The position numbers and the translations under genes were made by a program. 64,000 nucleotides of DNA from Pachypanchax playfairii. Taxonomy: Eukaryota > Chordata > Actinopteri > Cyprinodontiformes > Aplocheilidae. Under the pieces are notes generated by a model, which worked only from the letters and a program-made list of their open reading frames with translations, ran no database searches and was not told the origin of the DNA. The DNA lies in assembly GCA_006937955.1 (NCBI GenBank), contig SSNP01000083.1, forward strand, positions 705,502-769,501, written 5' to 3'. Of the stretch, positions 36,932 through 48,430 are shown one piece after another (the stretch's first letter is position 1; each line of letters starts with the position of its first letter).

Positions 36932-37001
36932 ACTACAACGTTGAATTTCCCTTCTGGGATAAATAAAGTATTTTTCATTTCATTTCATTTTCATTTCAGT
37001 T
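34590..37001 (+). mobile_element. L2-like LINE, 5' truncated, tail intact
   Basis: A non-LTR retrotransposon that begins inside its endonuclease (an in-frame stretch ends SDHNLV, the conserved SDH motif), carries an open reverse transcriptase, and ends with a 3' tail of the form TTCTGGGATAAATAAAGTAT followed by CATTT repeats. An A-run of about 29 lies at 36895-36929. It lies antisense to cobl in the intron between the two KRAP exons. Truncation at the 5' end is normal for LINEs. Confidence 0.88.
34663..36840 (+). CDS. LINE reverse transcriptase ORF (L2/CR1 type)
   Basis: 725 codons with no stop, the frame also open upstream to about 34590. It begins in the last part of an APE-type endonuclease (LPPLGRSDHNLV). 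Then come a linker, KAAGPDGVSPRVLK, NDYRPVALTSHVMKVLERLL (RT finger/palm), motif A FFDFSSAFNTI (about residues 406-416), motif B AQQGTVLSPFLFTMY and motif C KYSDDSAVV (about 495-503), and finally the thumb with YLGVQLDNRLEW. The catalytic aspartates of motifs A and C are present, although YADD is YSDD. An uninterrupted frame implies a young insertion. It lacks ORF1 and most of the endonuclease, so it cannot move by itself. Confidence 0.9.
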   Translation: MDSFYVNIKNAYSSSALPPLGRSDHNLVLLTSTYKLIVQQQPVITKTIKTWSNDAEGALKSCFEATDWNVLCEPHGDNINTMTECVTDYINFCVDSIVPTRTVRCFPNNKPWITRDLKKLLNIKKKVFRDGDRELLKTTQKQLKVQTRKCKEDYRKKLESQLQQNNVRDVWSGIKKITGFKVKGDQTDGGLDRANELKMFFNRFSSPPASIPTDHTPSMSPQLSCHTSTPSPCSSVMDQNTASSSSTSEHPKTSSASTSTLSVTWNQVKKQLEKLNQNKAAGPDGVSPRVLKTCSMQLCPVLQHLFNTSLRQKTVPVLWKTSCLVPVPKKPQPAEPNDYRPVALTSHVMKVLERLLLAHLNKQVSTFQDPLQFAYRNGLGVEDAIIYLLHRAHSHLDQSGSTLRVMFFDFSSAFNTIQPAFLCEKLHKFQVDSSTTSWIYDYLTNRPQFLRLKGCVSEMEVSCTGAQQGTVLSPFLFTMYTSDFQYNSESCHLQKYSDDSAVVGCISEGQEAEYKELVSQFVKWCGNNHLVLNTSKTKEMIVDFRRRKNQHSSISILGEEVEVVEEYKYLGVQLDNRLEWKCNTEYIYKKGQSRVYFLRKLRSFNVCTKMFQIFYRSVVESAISFAAICWGSSIRTRDLKRINKLIRKAGSVLGVSLEPLELIVQKRMLDKLMKMMEDSSHPLHDTMIKQQSVFSERLLQVRCKTERYKRSFLPAAISLHNKNRP

Positions 37002-39092
37002 AAATCAATTAAATCTCGACTTCTGATGCTTGTATTAGAACATCTTCTGCTAACCATTTGACTTCTGTCTTTGAAGAACTTCATTGTTTACAGCATTCAC
37101 TTAAAATTTCTGCTTTTCACCTATAAGATGCATAACCTAGATCTGTCATACCTGTCTGAACTTATCTGAAATAATCATATCTTGCCACATCCTCAATCAT
37201 ATCCATTTGATCCAGCTGCCTACCTGAATACCATGGAAGGTAGAGCATTCAGTCACTCTGCACAAACAATTAACTACAAAGATCTCGCTCATATTAAGAT
37301 TGTGACCTTTAAGCCGTCTATACATTTGGTGAAACATTTGGCTTCTTTTTCCATCAAAAAATGGTCAAGAGACTGCAAAATGTACATCGCCCTTCTAGAG
37401 CCTGAGCACCTGCTGTTTTCAGCTGCAGCACAACATAAGCAAAACAAAGGCTCTACAAGAAGGATATATAAGCAGAAGAAATATGCAAAGGAAGTGCTGC
37501 CTGTTGGCTTCAGCACATGAGGCTTTCTTTTTCTGATGCTTCCAACTGATTCAGGGGAAAATAATGTTGGTACAAGCAAGCAGCAGGTGAGTAAACATCC
37601 TCTACATCTTTCCACTGGAGTCACATATCCAGAACAGTCAGGATGAGTTTTTCTTCTTTTCCTATGTACTGAGTTTTTAGTTGCTTTGTAGTTCCAGCTT
37701 CGGTGGCTAGAAGGTATTAACTCACTTGCACATTTATTTTATTTTATTTTAATTAACATTTCTAGCTCCATGGGCAACAGTGCGCATGAGCAGACAGCCG
37801 CGGTCACGTGAGTGAAGTCTGTTCCAATGTCCTCGTAAGCAAGACGCCTCCTCTATCAAGGCAGTGCCTCGGTAGGCAAGGTTCCTTGGCATTGAGAAAC
37901 ACCCACGGTGAATGAGCGGCTGGGAAGTGATCTCATCCATTTCTATCAGTGATTCTTATTGTATCTCTGTAAATATACTGTAGAAGTAAATTTAATAGAC
38001 ATATTATAACTAGATTTTACAATTGAAAATTAACAGCAAAGGAAAATATGACAACACTTGAACGTTTCCAAAAACAAGTTCCAAAATAAACTGGGCAGAT
38101 TTCCTGGTTTTGAGGAGATTGAGTGAAACTTTTAGCAATGTGTTAAGGACTAGAGAGATTTAGACTGCACCTGACCAAGTGAGGATGCACAAAATGCATT
38201 GTGGGACAGAATCTGGGGAACCGAGCTGTTAAGGTTTGGAGCTAATCCACTCAGAAGTAACTATGCTGTCAATTTCAACACCAACATCCACTTAATGAAA
38301 AAAAAAAAGGATGGATAGCAACAGTACAATATGATGATCAGCAGACCACACAGAAGGCTGAGACTGGTGGGCGCCCCCATTACCAGGACATCAGAAGATG
38401 TGAGATGTGCTGTTCCCCTTCCAAGTGTTGACTGATCTCCTGACATCTGTAACACAATGTTGCTGGGTGGTCACTAGTTTGTCATTTTTAAAAAGCTAGC
38501 CTGGACCGGAATCCTTATTTACACGTCCAGACTTCCTGTTTCCATAACGAATCACATGTCTGCAAGGCTGCCAAGTCTTCAACACAAGCAGCTGTAATTC
38601 CACAACGAGCACCAGCAGACAGTAAAAAAACACCACATCCTTGATGGGGCATTCAAACACACTTAGGAAAACTCAACGCTAAACAAATAGGCCTTCAGAC
38701 ATTCCCAAAAATTGAACAAATACAAGAGAAACTAAGTGAGAATCAACATCAGAACTGGCAACTCAACAGAAAAATCAGGGAGGGGAGGGGGTGAGGGGCT
38801 GAGAATGGAAAGGTTTTTTTTCCACATGAACTGCAGGATTTGAATTTGACAACAAGGTCTAATTCTTACATACTGTACCTTTAATTGGATTACTGTTTTT
38901 TGGTGATAGAGACTTCTGGGAATTGGAATATTACATTTTACTTTTGAATGTATTATTTTCATATTTTTAAAATAAAGTAGCAGTATTTAGAAACAATTAA
39001 TTTAGTATATAAACTAAATACAAAAAAATGTGGAAATTTGGTGGATTATTTATTGTAGTAACACAATCCTTCATGGCAGTAATTTGTATGTA
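37002..39092 (-). other. cobl intron, no clear element
   Basis: AT-rich. Nothing bounded was recognised. The open frame at 37182-37520 has no domain. Confidence 0.4.
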
Positions 39093-39375
39093 GTTGGAGG
39101 GATTGTTCATTTTCCTTTTAAATGGTGCCACATTTGTAAGAAAATTACATTTGTGTGTTGAGCAGCCGTTATGTGAGTTGCACCAGTGAAAAACTTGCCA
39201 AACCTTCTTTATCAATGCCAAACAGCTAATTCTGCTATTGGGTCAGTAACATGTGGAAGAACCAGACGGTCTCAACAGCCTGGCTCCTCTTTCCCATGCT
39301 GGTCATCAGGTTGGTCACATGTTGCTGTGGGAGGGCATCTTATTCAATAACCAGCATTTGTTACAGGTAACCAGA
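39093..39375 (+). mobile_element. Partial copy of the palindromic element
   Basis: It starts GTTGGAGG and follows the left half of the element at 21754 (shared words include CCTTTTAAATG, GCCACATTTGTAAG and CAGTGAAAAACTTGCC). It then continues with CCAGACGGTCTCAACAGCCT, which is degraded in the other copy. The right inverted end is missing. Confidence 0.6.
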
Positions 39376-41679
39376 TGAGGTTGTGTTAGTCACTGTGGTA
39401 TAAACAGCAGGTCCAAGCTGAACACAAGGGCTAAAGTCAGGGCTGCAGGCAGGTCGAACCGAACATCACATTACCTCAAACTCAACCTATCAGTGCAGCA
39501 ATTAGCTTAAAATTTTCAACATCTTTTCAACACTTTGATCCTACAATACAACTGCTGCAGGCAGAATCACTTTATAAGTTCAGGTTCTAGTACATGTTGC
39601 TGACAACAGCACAAACTAGCCTGAAGCTAAAAGACAGTCATGTCTGACATCCCAACATGGAGAATTTGGTGTCAATTTGAAGATTGTTACAAGGCCTCAC
39701 TCCAAAAAAACACAGCAACTTGCTTTTTTGGAACTTCAGCAGAAAGAAAGATGGTGTTTGGAGCAGATGCCAACAGAATACTGCTGCAGGGGTAAGTTAC
39801 CCTTTTTAATTTTCAAGAAACACATTATAAATATTTTGTTCTTTAAATACAAAACAAAAGGGTATTATTTTATAGGGTCAGAAAAATCATTGTTGCTGTG
39901 AATTTTAACTTTCAAGATTTAAATTCAGGATTTAGAGGTTATTTAAAAAACCGGTATTTCAGAACACTTTGACTCTCATTTGTCTCTAACACAAGCAGTG
40001 TGATGTCAAATAGGACCTTTATTATTTGGCTCAGATCCTTCTTCCTAGGGTTTACTAAAAAAAAATAAAAAAAACACTAAAACACAGCTAGCTAAAATAC
40101 TGAATAAAGGCTCAGCAAATACAGTCATACAATATGTAGTCCAAGTAATTTAACACATAAATGAATATATGATGCCTTGATAAGGAATTTCTTGCCACCT
40201 CAAAACATGATGTAACAGGAAAACAAACCCTGTTTACATCTGCTGATCTCAATTACTCCTTTACTCTTGCTTTTTAATCTTATCTTTTTTAGAAATGTTC
40301 CTTTGCGTGTCTGTAACTTGCAGTGTGGGGGTAGTCCTGCAAGGAATCAACTACGATACGTGCTGTACTGCATTTCAGAGACAACAGTCCAATGTTGACA
40401 CAATGGTAATGTGCCGTAACAAAAACCTAAATCCTCTGTAAGAACCATGTGACCTTCTTTCTTTTTTTTAGATAAATCTGCTCTGTCATTCTCTCTTTCA
40501 CCTGTTCTGTCAAGTCTTTGACCTCTTCACACAGATTCCTTTCCAAACCAAAATACCAGATTTTCTATCAGCGCTGGAATGCTGTAAAAAAGTGTTTCTC
40601 AACACTCAGCATGCCAGAAAAACCCCAAACCAATTTAAATGCTACTTTCAAAAAGATAAACAAATAATCAGTAAACTTCTTTTTGTGATTATTCCACAAG
40701 CTGAAGTCACAACAGAGCATCTGATATTCTTGATGAAATCACACTCATCCTGAAAAAATGTGTCAAATTGTATTACTAATGCCATTCTTATTACACCTGT
40801 ATGCAGCTACGCATCCCATACACCTTGAAATGGTCACTAATATTTACCTGTATAATTGTAAATGTCAAAAAGATGTCAAACATTGATGTAACCTTTTCTA
40901 AAAAAGATATTTATATGTGGAAGAATGAGGACGAGGTGAGCAGACCCTTTATTTTCTACCAGCTGATGATCACATCTTTTTTTTTTTTGACCAACTGAAG
41001 ACTGAGGCATTTCTTTCCTGACAAGAGTCACTTCAGATTTTTAGGGGGAGTTTTGTCTGCTGACTAATGTTTTACTTAAAGGCAACAGTCTCTCCCTGTA
41101 AGAAAACATACTTCTACCACCTGTTGAGTCTTGTAAGCTGCATTTTTGTTATTCAGCATAGTTGCAACTTTCAGAACTCAGTCAGTCATCTATGTGAAAT
41201 ATTAATTTAAAGCCTGAAGTTTTGACTTAGAATACCAATTGCTTGGATAAAATAATTTCCAAATTAAGAGTAAAAATTAGAGCTGCACAAACTTGTGATC
41301 TGATATTATGGTGTTTTCATGGCAAATTGGTAAATGGTCCACACTGATACAGAATCTTTCCTACTACATCCATGTACTATGCAGCACTTGTTGTGTTCTG
41401 CACTCAGCCACTTACACACACTCAGTGTTTATTTTTCCTGTTTTCTATTTACATGCTTTACAGATATACAGCACTTTTATATTTATCATTCAGACACTGA
41501 TAAGTATTTCACTGCTAGTGAGGCTGGGAATGCAGGGATTGAAAAAAGTTTCACTGCATCAAAACATATGTGAAAATGGCAAATCTACATCCCGACGACT
41601 GGAAACCTTGTTCTGTTGTTGCAACTACAACATCCACACACTAGATGTCGCTATGGTGTTCATGTTCCGTATCCAAACG
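39376..41679 (-). other. cobl intron, no clear element
   Basis: AT-rich. No exon or bounded transposon seen. The overlapping open frames near 41308-41763 run into the next element and have no domain. Confidence 0.4.
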
Positions 41680-42302
41680 TTAAAGAGCAACTCACCCCCC
41701 TCTAAATTATCTTCCTGCTTACAGCTGCTGTTTGAAAAATGTTGGAAAGTTGACCTCACTTAGGACCCTGGGGGGATAGCGGGATGGGCTCTGATTGGCA
41801 CGTGGCACTTCTCGGTTTTCAGTGCTAAAGATTAACTCCAGTGCGACTCTGCCGTGTTGCAGAGAGGTAACCCAAGCATGATGAGAATATAATGTGCATA
41901 AATCACATCCACACAATCAAAACCACGGCAGTGAAGTCTTTGCCCTGATTTCATTATTCTTTTACTGATATTAGTTATTCTCTTTGTTGTAGTTTTCACG
42001 GAAGGGGGCAAGTGTGTCTGTCTGAGAGATGGTTTTATACTCCAGGAGGCGTGTCTTAGAGATGATGTCGGTGACGTAGACATGTACCGCTTTCAGCCAA
42101 TCAAAAGTTCCAAAAGCAGTAGCCACATTTCCACCCTAAGAGGGCAGCACTGAGATGGTTTTAGACCAAAAAGTGTAGAACTTAACAAGTTTACATGAAA
42201 ATGTTAAAAAATGCCCCAAAGCTGAAAGGTTGCATTGGTAAAGACCCACTAATACAGTTTATAAGCAGAAAAAAGCTGTTTTGAGGGCGAGTTGCTCTTT
42301 AA
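41680..42302 (+). mobile_element. TTAA-flanked MITE, copy 1
   Basis: 623 bp with TTAAAGAGCAACTC at the left and GAGTTGCTCTTTAA at the right, a perfect inverted pair including the TTAA. No transposase. It matches copy 2 at 56394-57019 along its whole length, in the same orientation, with scattered substitutions. TTAA ends fit piggyBac- or Kolobok-driven elements. Confidence 0.87.
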
Positions 42303-43984
42303 GCAGTCGTAACAAATACATTTATTTAAATAGACTGCAGTTCATGTTTTTTTTTTTTTTTTACATATCCTGTTTATTATTCAGTTCAATTTGTTTGACA
42401 TAAATGCAGTAAGAACAATAAATGGGAAATTTGGCTTAATTCCTTAACCATAGAAAGCCAAAAGTGATGGGACAAAATTCATCTGCAGCACACAGAAAAG
42501 CATTTTACAACCAACAATAATAATAAAAAAGTTTTTCTTTTTGAGATGGATGTTAATGTAGCCCTGTTCCTGTTTCTATTTACATCATCTCTGTCTCTCT
42601 AATGGCTATCTGCAGCAATTTAGCTTTGTTATAACAATCCCATCATCCTTGCAGTCTGTTTTGTGATGTCAGTGTCCATTACTGCAACTTGCAATTCAAA
42701 TTAGTTAACTACATAAGCCTATTTAGAGCAGAAGGACATCGAGCGCGAGGGCGGTCATAAACAAATAGCTTTCCTCAGATGACCCGCTATCATGTTCCTA
42801 ATCTTCTCTCTCAAAAATACAGAGACGTACAAACATGTTCTCATACCGTAACGTGTGTACAGACAGTAAGTGAGGAGAGTTCTTAGACAAACAAACTGAA
42901 GAAGTGGATCTCAGAGCAGTACGTGTCTGACAAGAAAAATAATTAAAAACATTTTTTGAAAACAGAACAAATGACACATTTTGACACACCCTTACAACGG
43001 CAAGACATTTGTTTTCAGTGGAGCTTAAACTTTTAGAGGATTATGGAAAGTGTGTGCCAGCAAACAAGGCCAAACTTAAAGTAAATGGAAAAGTACAATT
43101 CCTCACAGTGATGTGATCTGATGTGACGTGCACAACTGCCTGACAGATTCAAGTCATCCAGATTCTCTTTAGTGCCAACGGCAATCAGAAACTGTCTTGA
43201 TCAGGCATGGCTGCTCCAACGTTCTTCCCTATCATTAAACAAAATCCTTTTTTCCCCCCCAAACAAGACAAATGAAAAACTACAAGCCATCTACAACTAT
43301 AACCTTTAAACACTCTGAATTTTTGGTGGATCTTTGCATGATACTTGAAAACAGTCTGAACTTTTCATCCTTTCAGTTACCAGTAAATATTTTGCCCTCT
43401 TAAGACTTATATGGAACACTCTAGTTTGTAAATTTCTGATAATACGTTGTTGAATATACATGTGTTTAGACAACACCGGCTTTTGCTGGCTTGGGGCTGA
43501 ACTTTTGATAAGAGCAGCTTAGTCCATCAACACTTCGTGTTCAATCTTTTTGCTCTTCAACAGATACAGAAAACAGAGAGATGAAACATGAGAAGTGGAC
43601 CTGCTCCACAGTGTGACCTTGTGGTAAGTGGATGTGCATAAATACACATGAGACACTGTGCACAGACAGGGTGACAGTTCAGAAAAGGTAGAAGAGAGAG
43701 ATGGAGAAGTCTATTATTAGAGCAGTCATCAGGTCTGCAGATAACCTTTCCATTTCCTGCAGGGTTTGGCTGCCCTTGTCAGTCCCACAGGTGTTTTGGT
43801 AATTTGGATCTGAAGTGAGTCATAATTGTTACTCTGACAAGTGCATAAATAAACTCAAATCTCTGTCTAAACAAATACACTTCAGAGTAGTTACAATTAG
43901 CAAAGAAATTATGAAGATTTTGTTTTTGAAGTCACAATTTAAATTAAAAAAGACTAAAACACCATAAAGTGCTTATGGTCATGG
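42303..43984 (-). other. cobl intron, no clear element
   Basis: AT-rich intron with a T-run near 42345-42361. Nothing else recognised. Confidence 0.4.
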
Positions 43985-44330
43985 TTAAAGACCCACCCCG
44001 ATGAAAATCATGTTTTTGTGTTGTTAACATGTTGTTGTCACATTTTTCTGATGCTGGAGGACGTATCTTAAGAAAAATTAAGCTCAAAATTGCATTTCTG
44101 AGTATTTCTGCATTCAAATCGCCGAGAATCAGTAGCAGACTCAAAAATGTGGTTTAAAAAAATATTGGATTAGTGATGTAGAAAATCCACTGGGTGGGCC
44201 ACAAGCTCCTACTCTGTTAGCTGTAAGCTAACAGTGGTGCTAGCATAAACAGAGAGTTCTCAGCAACGGGGAGGGGCGGGGGGATCCTCCGTTCCAACAG
44301 GTTCACCCACAGCGCAGAGGCAAATTTTCA
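43985..44330 (+). mobile_element. Truncated TTAA-type MITE
   Basis: It starts TTAAAGACCCACCCCGATGA, a TTAA-type terminus different from the other families here. No matching right end is found before the SINE at 44335, so this copy is truncated. Right limit approximate. Confidence 0.45.
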
Positions 44331-44334
44331 GTAC

Positions 44335-44570
44335 CCGCTTCAGGGTTCAGATCACAATAAGCTGGTGCCTATATCCAGTGGTCATTGGGCAAGAGGCAGG
44401 GTTATACCTGGACAGGTCACCAGTCCATCACAGACACACACACACACTCACACCTAGGCCCAATTTAAAGTTGTCAAACTTCACGTAAAAAGGTCCCAGC
44501 CTGGTTTGAACCCAAGATCTTCTTGCTGTGAGACAACAGTGCTAACACAGCTGTGCCAAGTAGCTGTTCT
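44335..44570 (-). mobile_element. tRNA-headed SINE, reversed and shortened
   Basis: The reverse complement matches the SINE at 25288: the tail part with CAGGTATAACCCTGCCTCTT and GATGGACTGGTGACCTGTCC, and a head with a B-box-like GGGTTCAAACC and GCACTGTTGTCTCACAGCAA (all read on the minus strand). The middle contains a short CA microsatellite. Same transcriptional sense as cobl. Confidence 0.72.
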
Positions 44571-45400
44571 CACCATAGTGCTTTTTTGTAAGAGGCGGTA
44601 CATTTTTCAGTAAATTGTATATGCAATATCCAAAAAGTGATCAACCTGCTAATATAAACAGTCCCAACCCCTAGTTTAACCTCGATAAGAGACTGTGTGT
44701 ATTTAAGTAAGTACAAACTCAAATGAGGATGTTTAGCAAAAGAAAACATTTTCTTTTGTGGCCTTAATACTTCTAATCTCCAAACTTGTTTTTTCAGCAC
44801 ATTCTGTTTCTGTTCTGGGACAGTTCTCAGAAATGTTTTTTTGCACCTCAGTACTCTTGTTGCTTATGTTAACTACACCTGTGAGGATACAGCAACTTTT
44901 TCAACCTGACTTCTGGCTCAAAACTTTTTTCAAAACCACAGGCTTCTCAGAATAAACAGACTCTTTTATAAGAGCAGGTCAGGAGGATGTTAGTAGCTAA
45001 ACAATATTTCCCTGAATGTCATCATAACGCTATAATGAGACTGGAGGGAGTCTTTATTGTAACATATGGGATGCAGTTCTCTCTGACATTGAGGCTGGAA
45101 CATCTAGAAGAAAGTTTGTGTTAGATTGCAGTTTTTATTCTTCTCCTGGTCTTTGACAAGGTGTTCAACAAGTTTGTCAGTGCGTTTTATGTGTAACAGA
45201 GTCACATTTTATCAACCTTTTAGGTATGAATTAGAACTTGAACTGGCAAATCACGCATAAAAATTACAATTTCCAACATAATGTTTCCCCCTTTGTAAAT
45301 AACTAATAACAAAAACAGTTAGTCTCTAAGTAAAATATTAATTAAATTCATCAGTAGCTTGTCAATCCATTAACAACACAGACATTCAGACACATTTCAC
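44571..45400 (-). other. cobl intron, no clear element
   Basis: AT-rich. Nothing recognised. Confidence 0.4.
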
Positions 45401-45583
45401 CTGATGGTTCTTGAAGCCGGTTTGTCCTTGGTTTACTGTCAGGGCATCAGGTGGTGGGGGGGCTCTTCTCTTCTTCATCTCACTCCTGGTAGACATCCTG
45501 GGAATATCTGTGACAGACTGAGACTGCCCAAAACAACTAGATCGAACCTCCATGTTGGGGGTCACTGACACTGTTGACAGACC
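45401..45583 (-). CDS. cobl: cobl exon with first KRAP-type motif
   Basis: 183 bp, 61 codons, phase 0 to 0. Encodes GLSTVSVTPNMEVRSSCFGQ and then a KRAP motif, MKKRRAPPPPDA, which in Cobl recruits syndapin I and so targets the nucleator to membranes (family knowledge). Acceptor is CTTTCTGCTCCCCTCAG, donor CATCAG|GTGAAATG. A symmetric exon. Confidence 0.93.
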
Positions 45584-47739
45584 CTGAGGGGAGCAGAAAG
45601 AACAAAAGACGATCAAATCAAACATCTGACTACTGAGCTATAGGTCTCCAGATGTATTCTGCTTTTGCAATATTAAAAGATTAAAGGCTATTTTAACTTA
45701 ATTATTTTGTCTCTTCAATCTGTCAAAAACAACTAAACAACTCTGGTTGTTTAACATATTAGATACCAAATTAGTAAAAGAAAAAAAGTGAACAATTGTA
45801 TACATTTTAAATGACATTTATTTAAGCTTATACTGAATCCAATAAACGCTGTTGTACAGAAATGTTGCTAATTAGTCTGGTTTGTGATTGGCAGTAATGA
45901 CTTGTTAAGGTACATTAAGCCAAAGATCTGTATCAAAAACATATTTAAAACCCATATTAACACACAAACACACCAAACATGCAGAGAAATACCAGGTTTA
46001 TGAAGAACACGCCCAGACTTCAGTCATGGCGAATAATCAAATACTATTTGATCAAGCTGAATGTGTGAGCTTATTTTCAAAGGGTGGCTGCTCCTGACTA
46101 AAACCCATCAACACACACACACACAAAAAAACGGTTCTCAATATGTGATCAAAGAGAAACTCGAGTGATACTGAAAATCCAAACCTTCCTGTGGCTCAGC
46201 TTGGTACAGAGCCTTGGCCACACCAGGTTGTACGACACCCCATGATCGAAGAGAAGTGTTTGAAAGCAAATTCATTGATAGGTTCAGACAAAGTCAGAAA
46301 GCAACATAAAAGACCCCCCCACCCCCCAAACGTTCAGCTAATTAGAAATAACTAGGTACCAGGTTAGAACATATTAAGATCAGGAAGCAACAGGAAAAGA
46401 GGCTAAAAAGATTTTTGAAAAGTCCAATTAATTCCTTTTTGAGACTAGAAAAGCACTCTGAGAGCTCAGACCTCCACCAAGTACCTCAGCTCCATGCCTG
46501 AACCAGTTATTGTGGTGTTATAGTCACATATACTGAAGGCAGCCCTATCTCCCAATGTTAAAACATCCCTTTAAAAAAAATCCTGAATCAGTACGGTGAT
46601 CCAGATCACCCCCAAAACGTAATCCCTTGTTCCTTGACCCACTCCAGATATTTCATGAAAATTTAATGAAAATCTGTCCACAACTTTTCGACTTAACTGA
46701 CAAACTTCAGATTTCTTAGGAACTGAGAGATTCGTACACACCCATCGTTCATAAGAAACTGTGTGACCGTAGCTTAACACTCCACAGACGGTCAGTTGTA
46801 TGTGTGGAAATTACACCCTACTATACACGCATGTATTTTTTTTCTGAAACTGAAGGAGTTGAGAAAATAAAACCAAAATGAATGAATAGAAAAAGAAGAA
46901 ACTCAGAATAGTAATAAATGGACTTTAAAGCTTCTGCATTGGCATCCTTATTAGAAATATTAACTGCATCACACCCCAAATCATATTTAATTAATCTAAA
47001 TAGAAATGCATTCAAAACAATCCTAAGTAAACTGCAGAAAACTGCTGAAAAAAATAGACCCATAAAAGATAGTATAAATCTATTTTGTATGAACATTGTT
47101 CAGTGTCTGAGACACTCATCGCCTGAGAGGATTAAAAGAAGAGGGAAGAGAGGCAGACTGCAGACGGAGACTGACAGAACATAAAAAGGAATGCTGGAGG
47201 AAAAGACTGCTATAATTTTCATTTGAAATCCTCCAAAAAGTGCATGATTTCATATCACCAAAATATATCTTCTTCAAAGTAAAATATTCACATGAACTCT
47301 AGTTGACTTTTCACCTGCTCTTCTACCTCTTCTCCCTCAAAAATAAATCTGACATTTTTCTAAACAGCAAGGGAGTAAAACAGATCAAAATGTACTCTGG
47401 CACTCTGGGGGGAAACCAAGTTCACATTGCATTTATATTAGCATTATGAATGACACCAAAAGAACAGAGTGAATATCTGCAGAACAGAAAGAACTGTTTA
47501 CATATTGCTAAAGCTTGTCACTGGTTGAAAGATGTATCCCACTATTGTACCCATTTTTTTTTTAAAGAAAGAAAACTTTATGGTCACTGAAAACAACTGG
47601 AAACAGAAAAATTGATAATAAAAATTATGTATAAAAATCAACTTATAAAAATCAGGCATAGTTTGTGAATTGTGGTTTAACAGATTTTTTTTTTTTTAAA
47701 GACGCTAAGCTAAACTGAAAATCATTTTATTAGTTATTA
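45584..47739 (-). other. cobl intron, no clear element
   Basis: AT-rich, with a CA stretch near 46110-46125 and a C-run near 46314-46326. The open frame at 46918-47184 shows no domain. Confidence 0.4.
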
Positions 47740-48430
47740 ATAGAGCTTGTTCGGGTCGGACACACAACGTACTTTCCAGAGGCACTTGAATGCATCATGA
47801 AGTCATTGCGTTCATGCTCAGGCTATCGCTAGCTAAAAGCTGCAGAGAGAGTAGTGTTTGAAGCATGGATTCTACCGAGAACAAGAGACACTCCAGCCCA
47901 GACCCAAACCAAGAGTTTTTTCCAGCGTGACAAAAAGGGAGAAACTTGAGTCGGAACGACGGAGGTAAAGATTTGAGAAGTGTTCAGCATTTGAGAAGTG
48001 GAAAATGCAGAGAGAATCTCAGCATGAGAAAAGACCTGCAGTCGGCATAATTTTAGCTTGAAAGGTAAGAAATTATTATTAAATACGTGGAGCAAAGAGT
48101 TGTGTCAGGTTCTGTGAGCTACTGTACTGAGTGAGTCATCTTCAGGAAGGAGATCTTTGGTTGAATGCTGGAACACCTGCTCGTTAAGCTGCTAGTTAAG
48201 CTGCGCGGATGGTGGAGAAAAAGCTTCGGAGTGCCTGCCTGAATTACACTCGTTCCTTTTGTGCGTCTCCTCGGACTCTCCCGAGTTCTGCGAAACCCGG
48301 AGTCATCCGAACCCGTCTCTCTGCCTGCTCATTGCCCTGAGTTTGATCATTGTTGAAAATAAAGTCAGTTTTAACAACTTTGAAATCTGAGTCCAGCCTG
48401 AGTTCTGCATGTGAGTCAAACGTTTATCTG
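47740..48430 (+). other. Unclassified CpG-richer insert
   Basis: Contains an untidy coding-like start (ATG at 47869) and, at 48245-48385, a CpG-richer block ending near an AATAAA (48357-48363) followed by a T-rich part. This could be a remnant of an LTR-type element, but I find no matching second LTR or pol gene. Confidence 0.25.

Noticed and set aside
37182..37624. Overlapping plus and minus open frames of about 110 codons
   Set aside because: No domain, no splice context, inside a cobl intron, and one mirrors the other.
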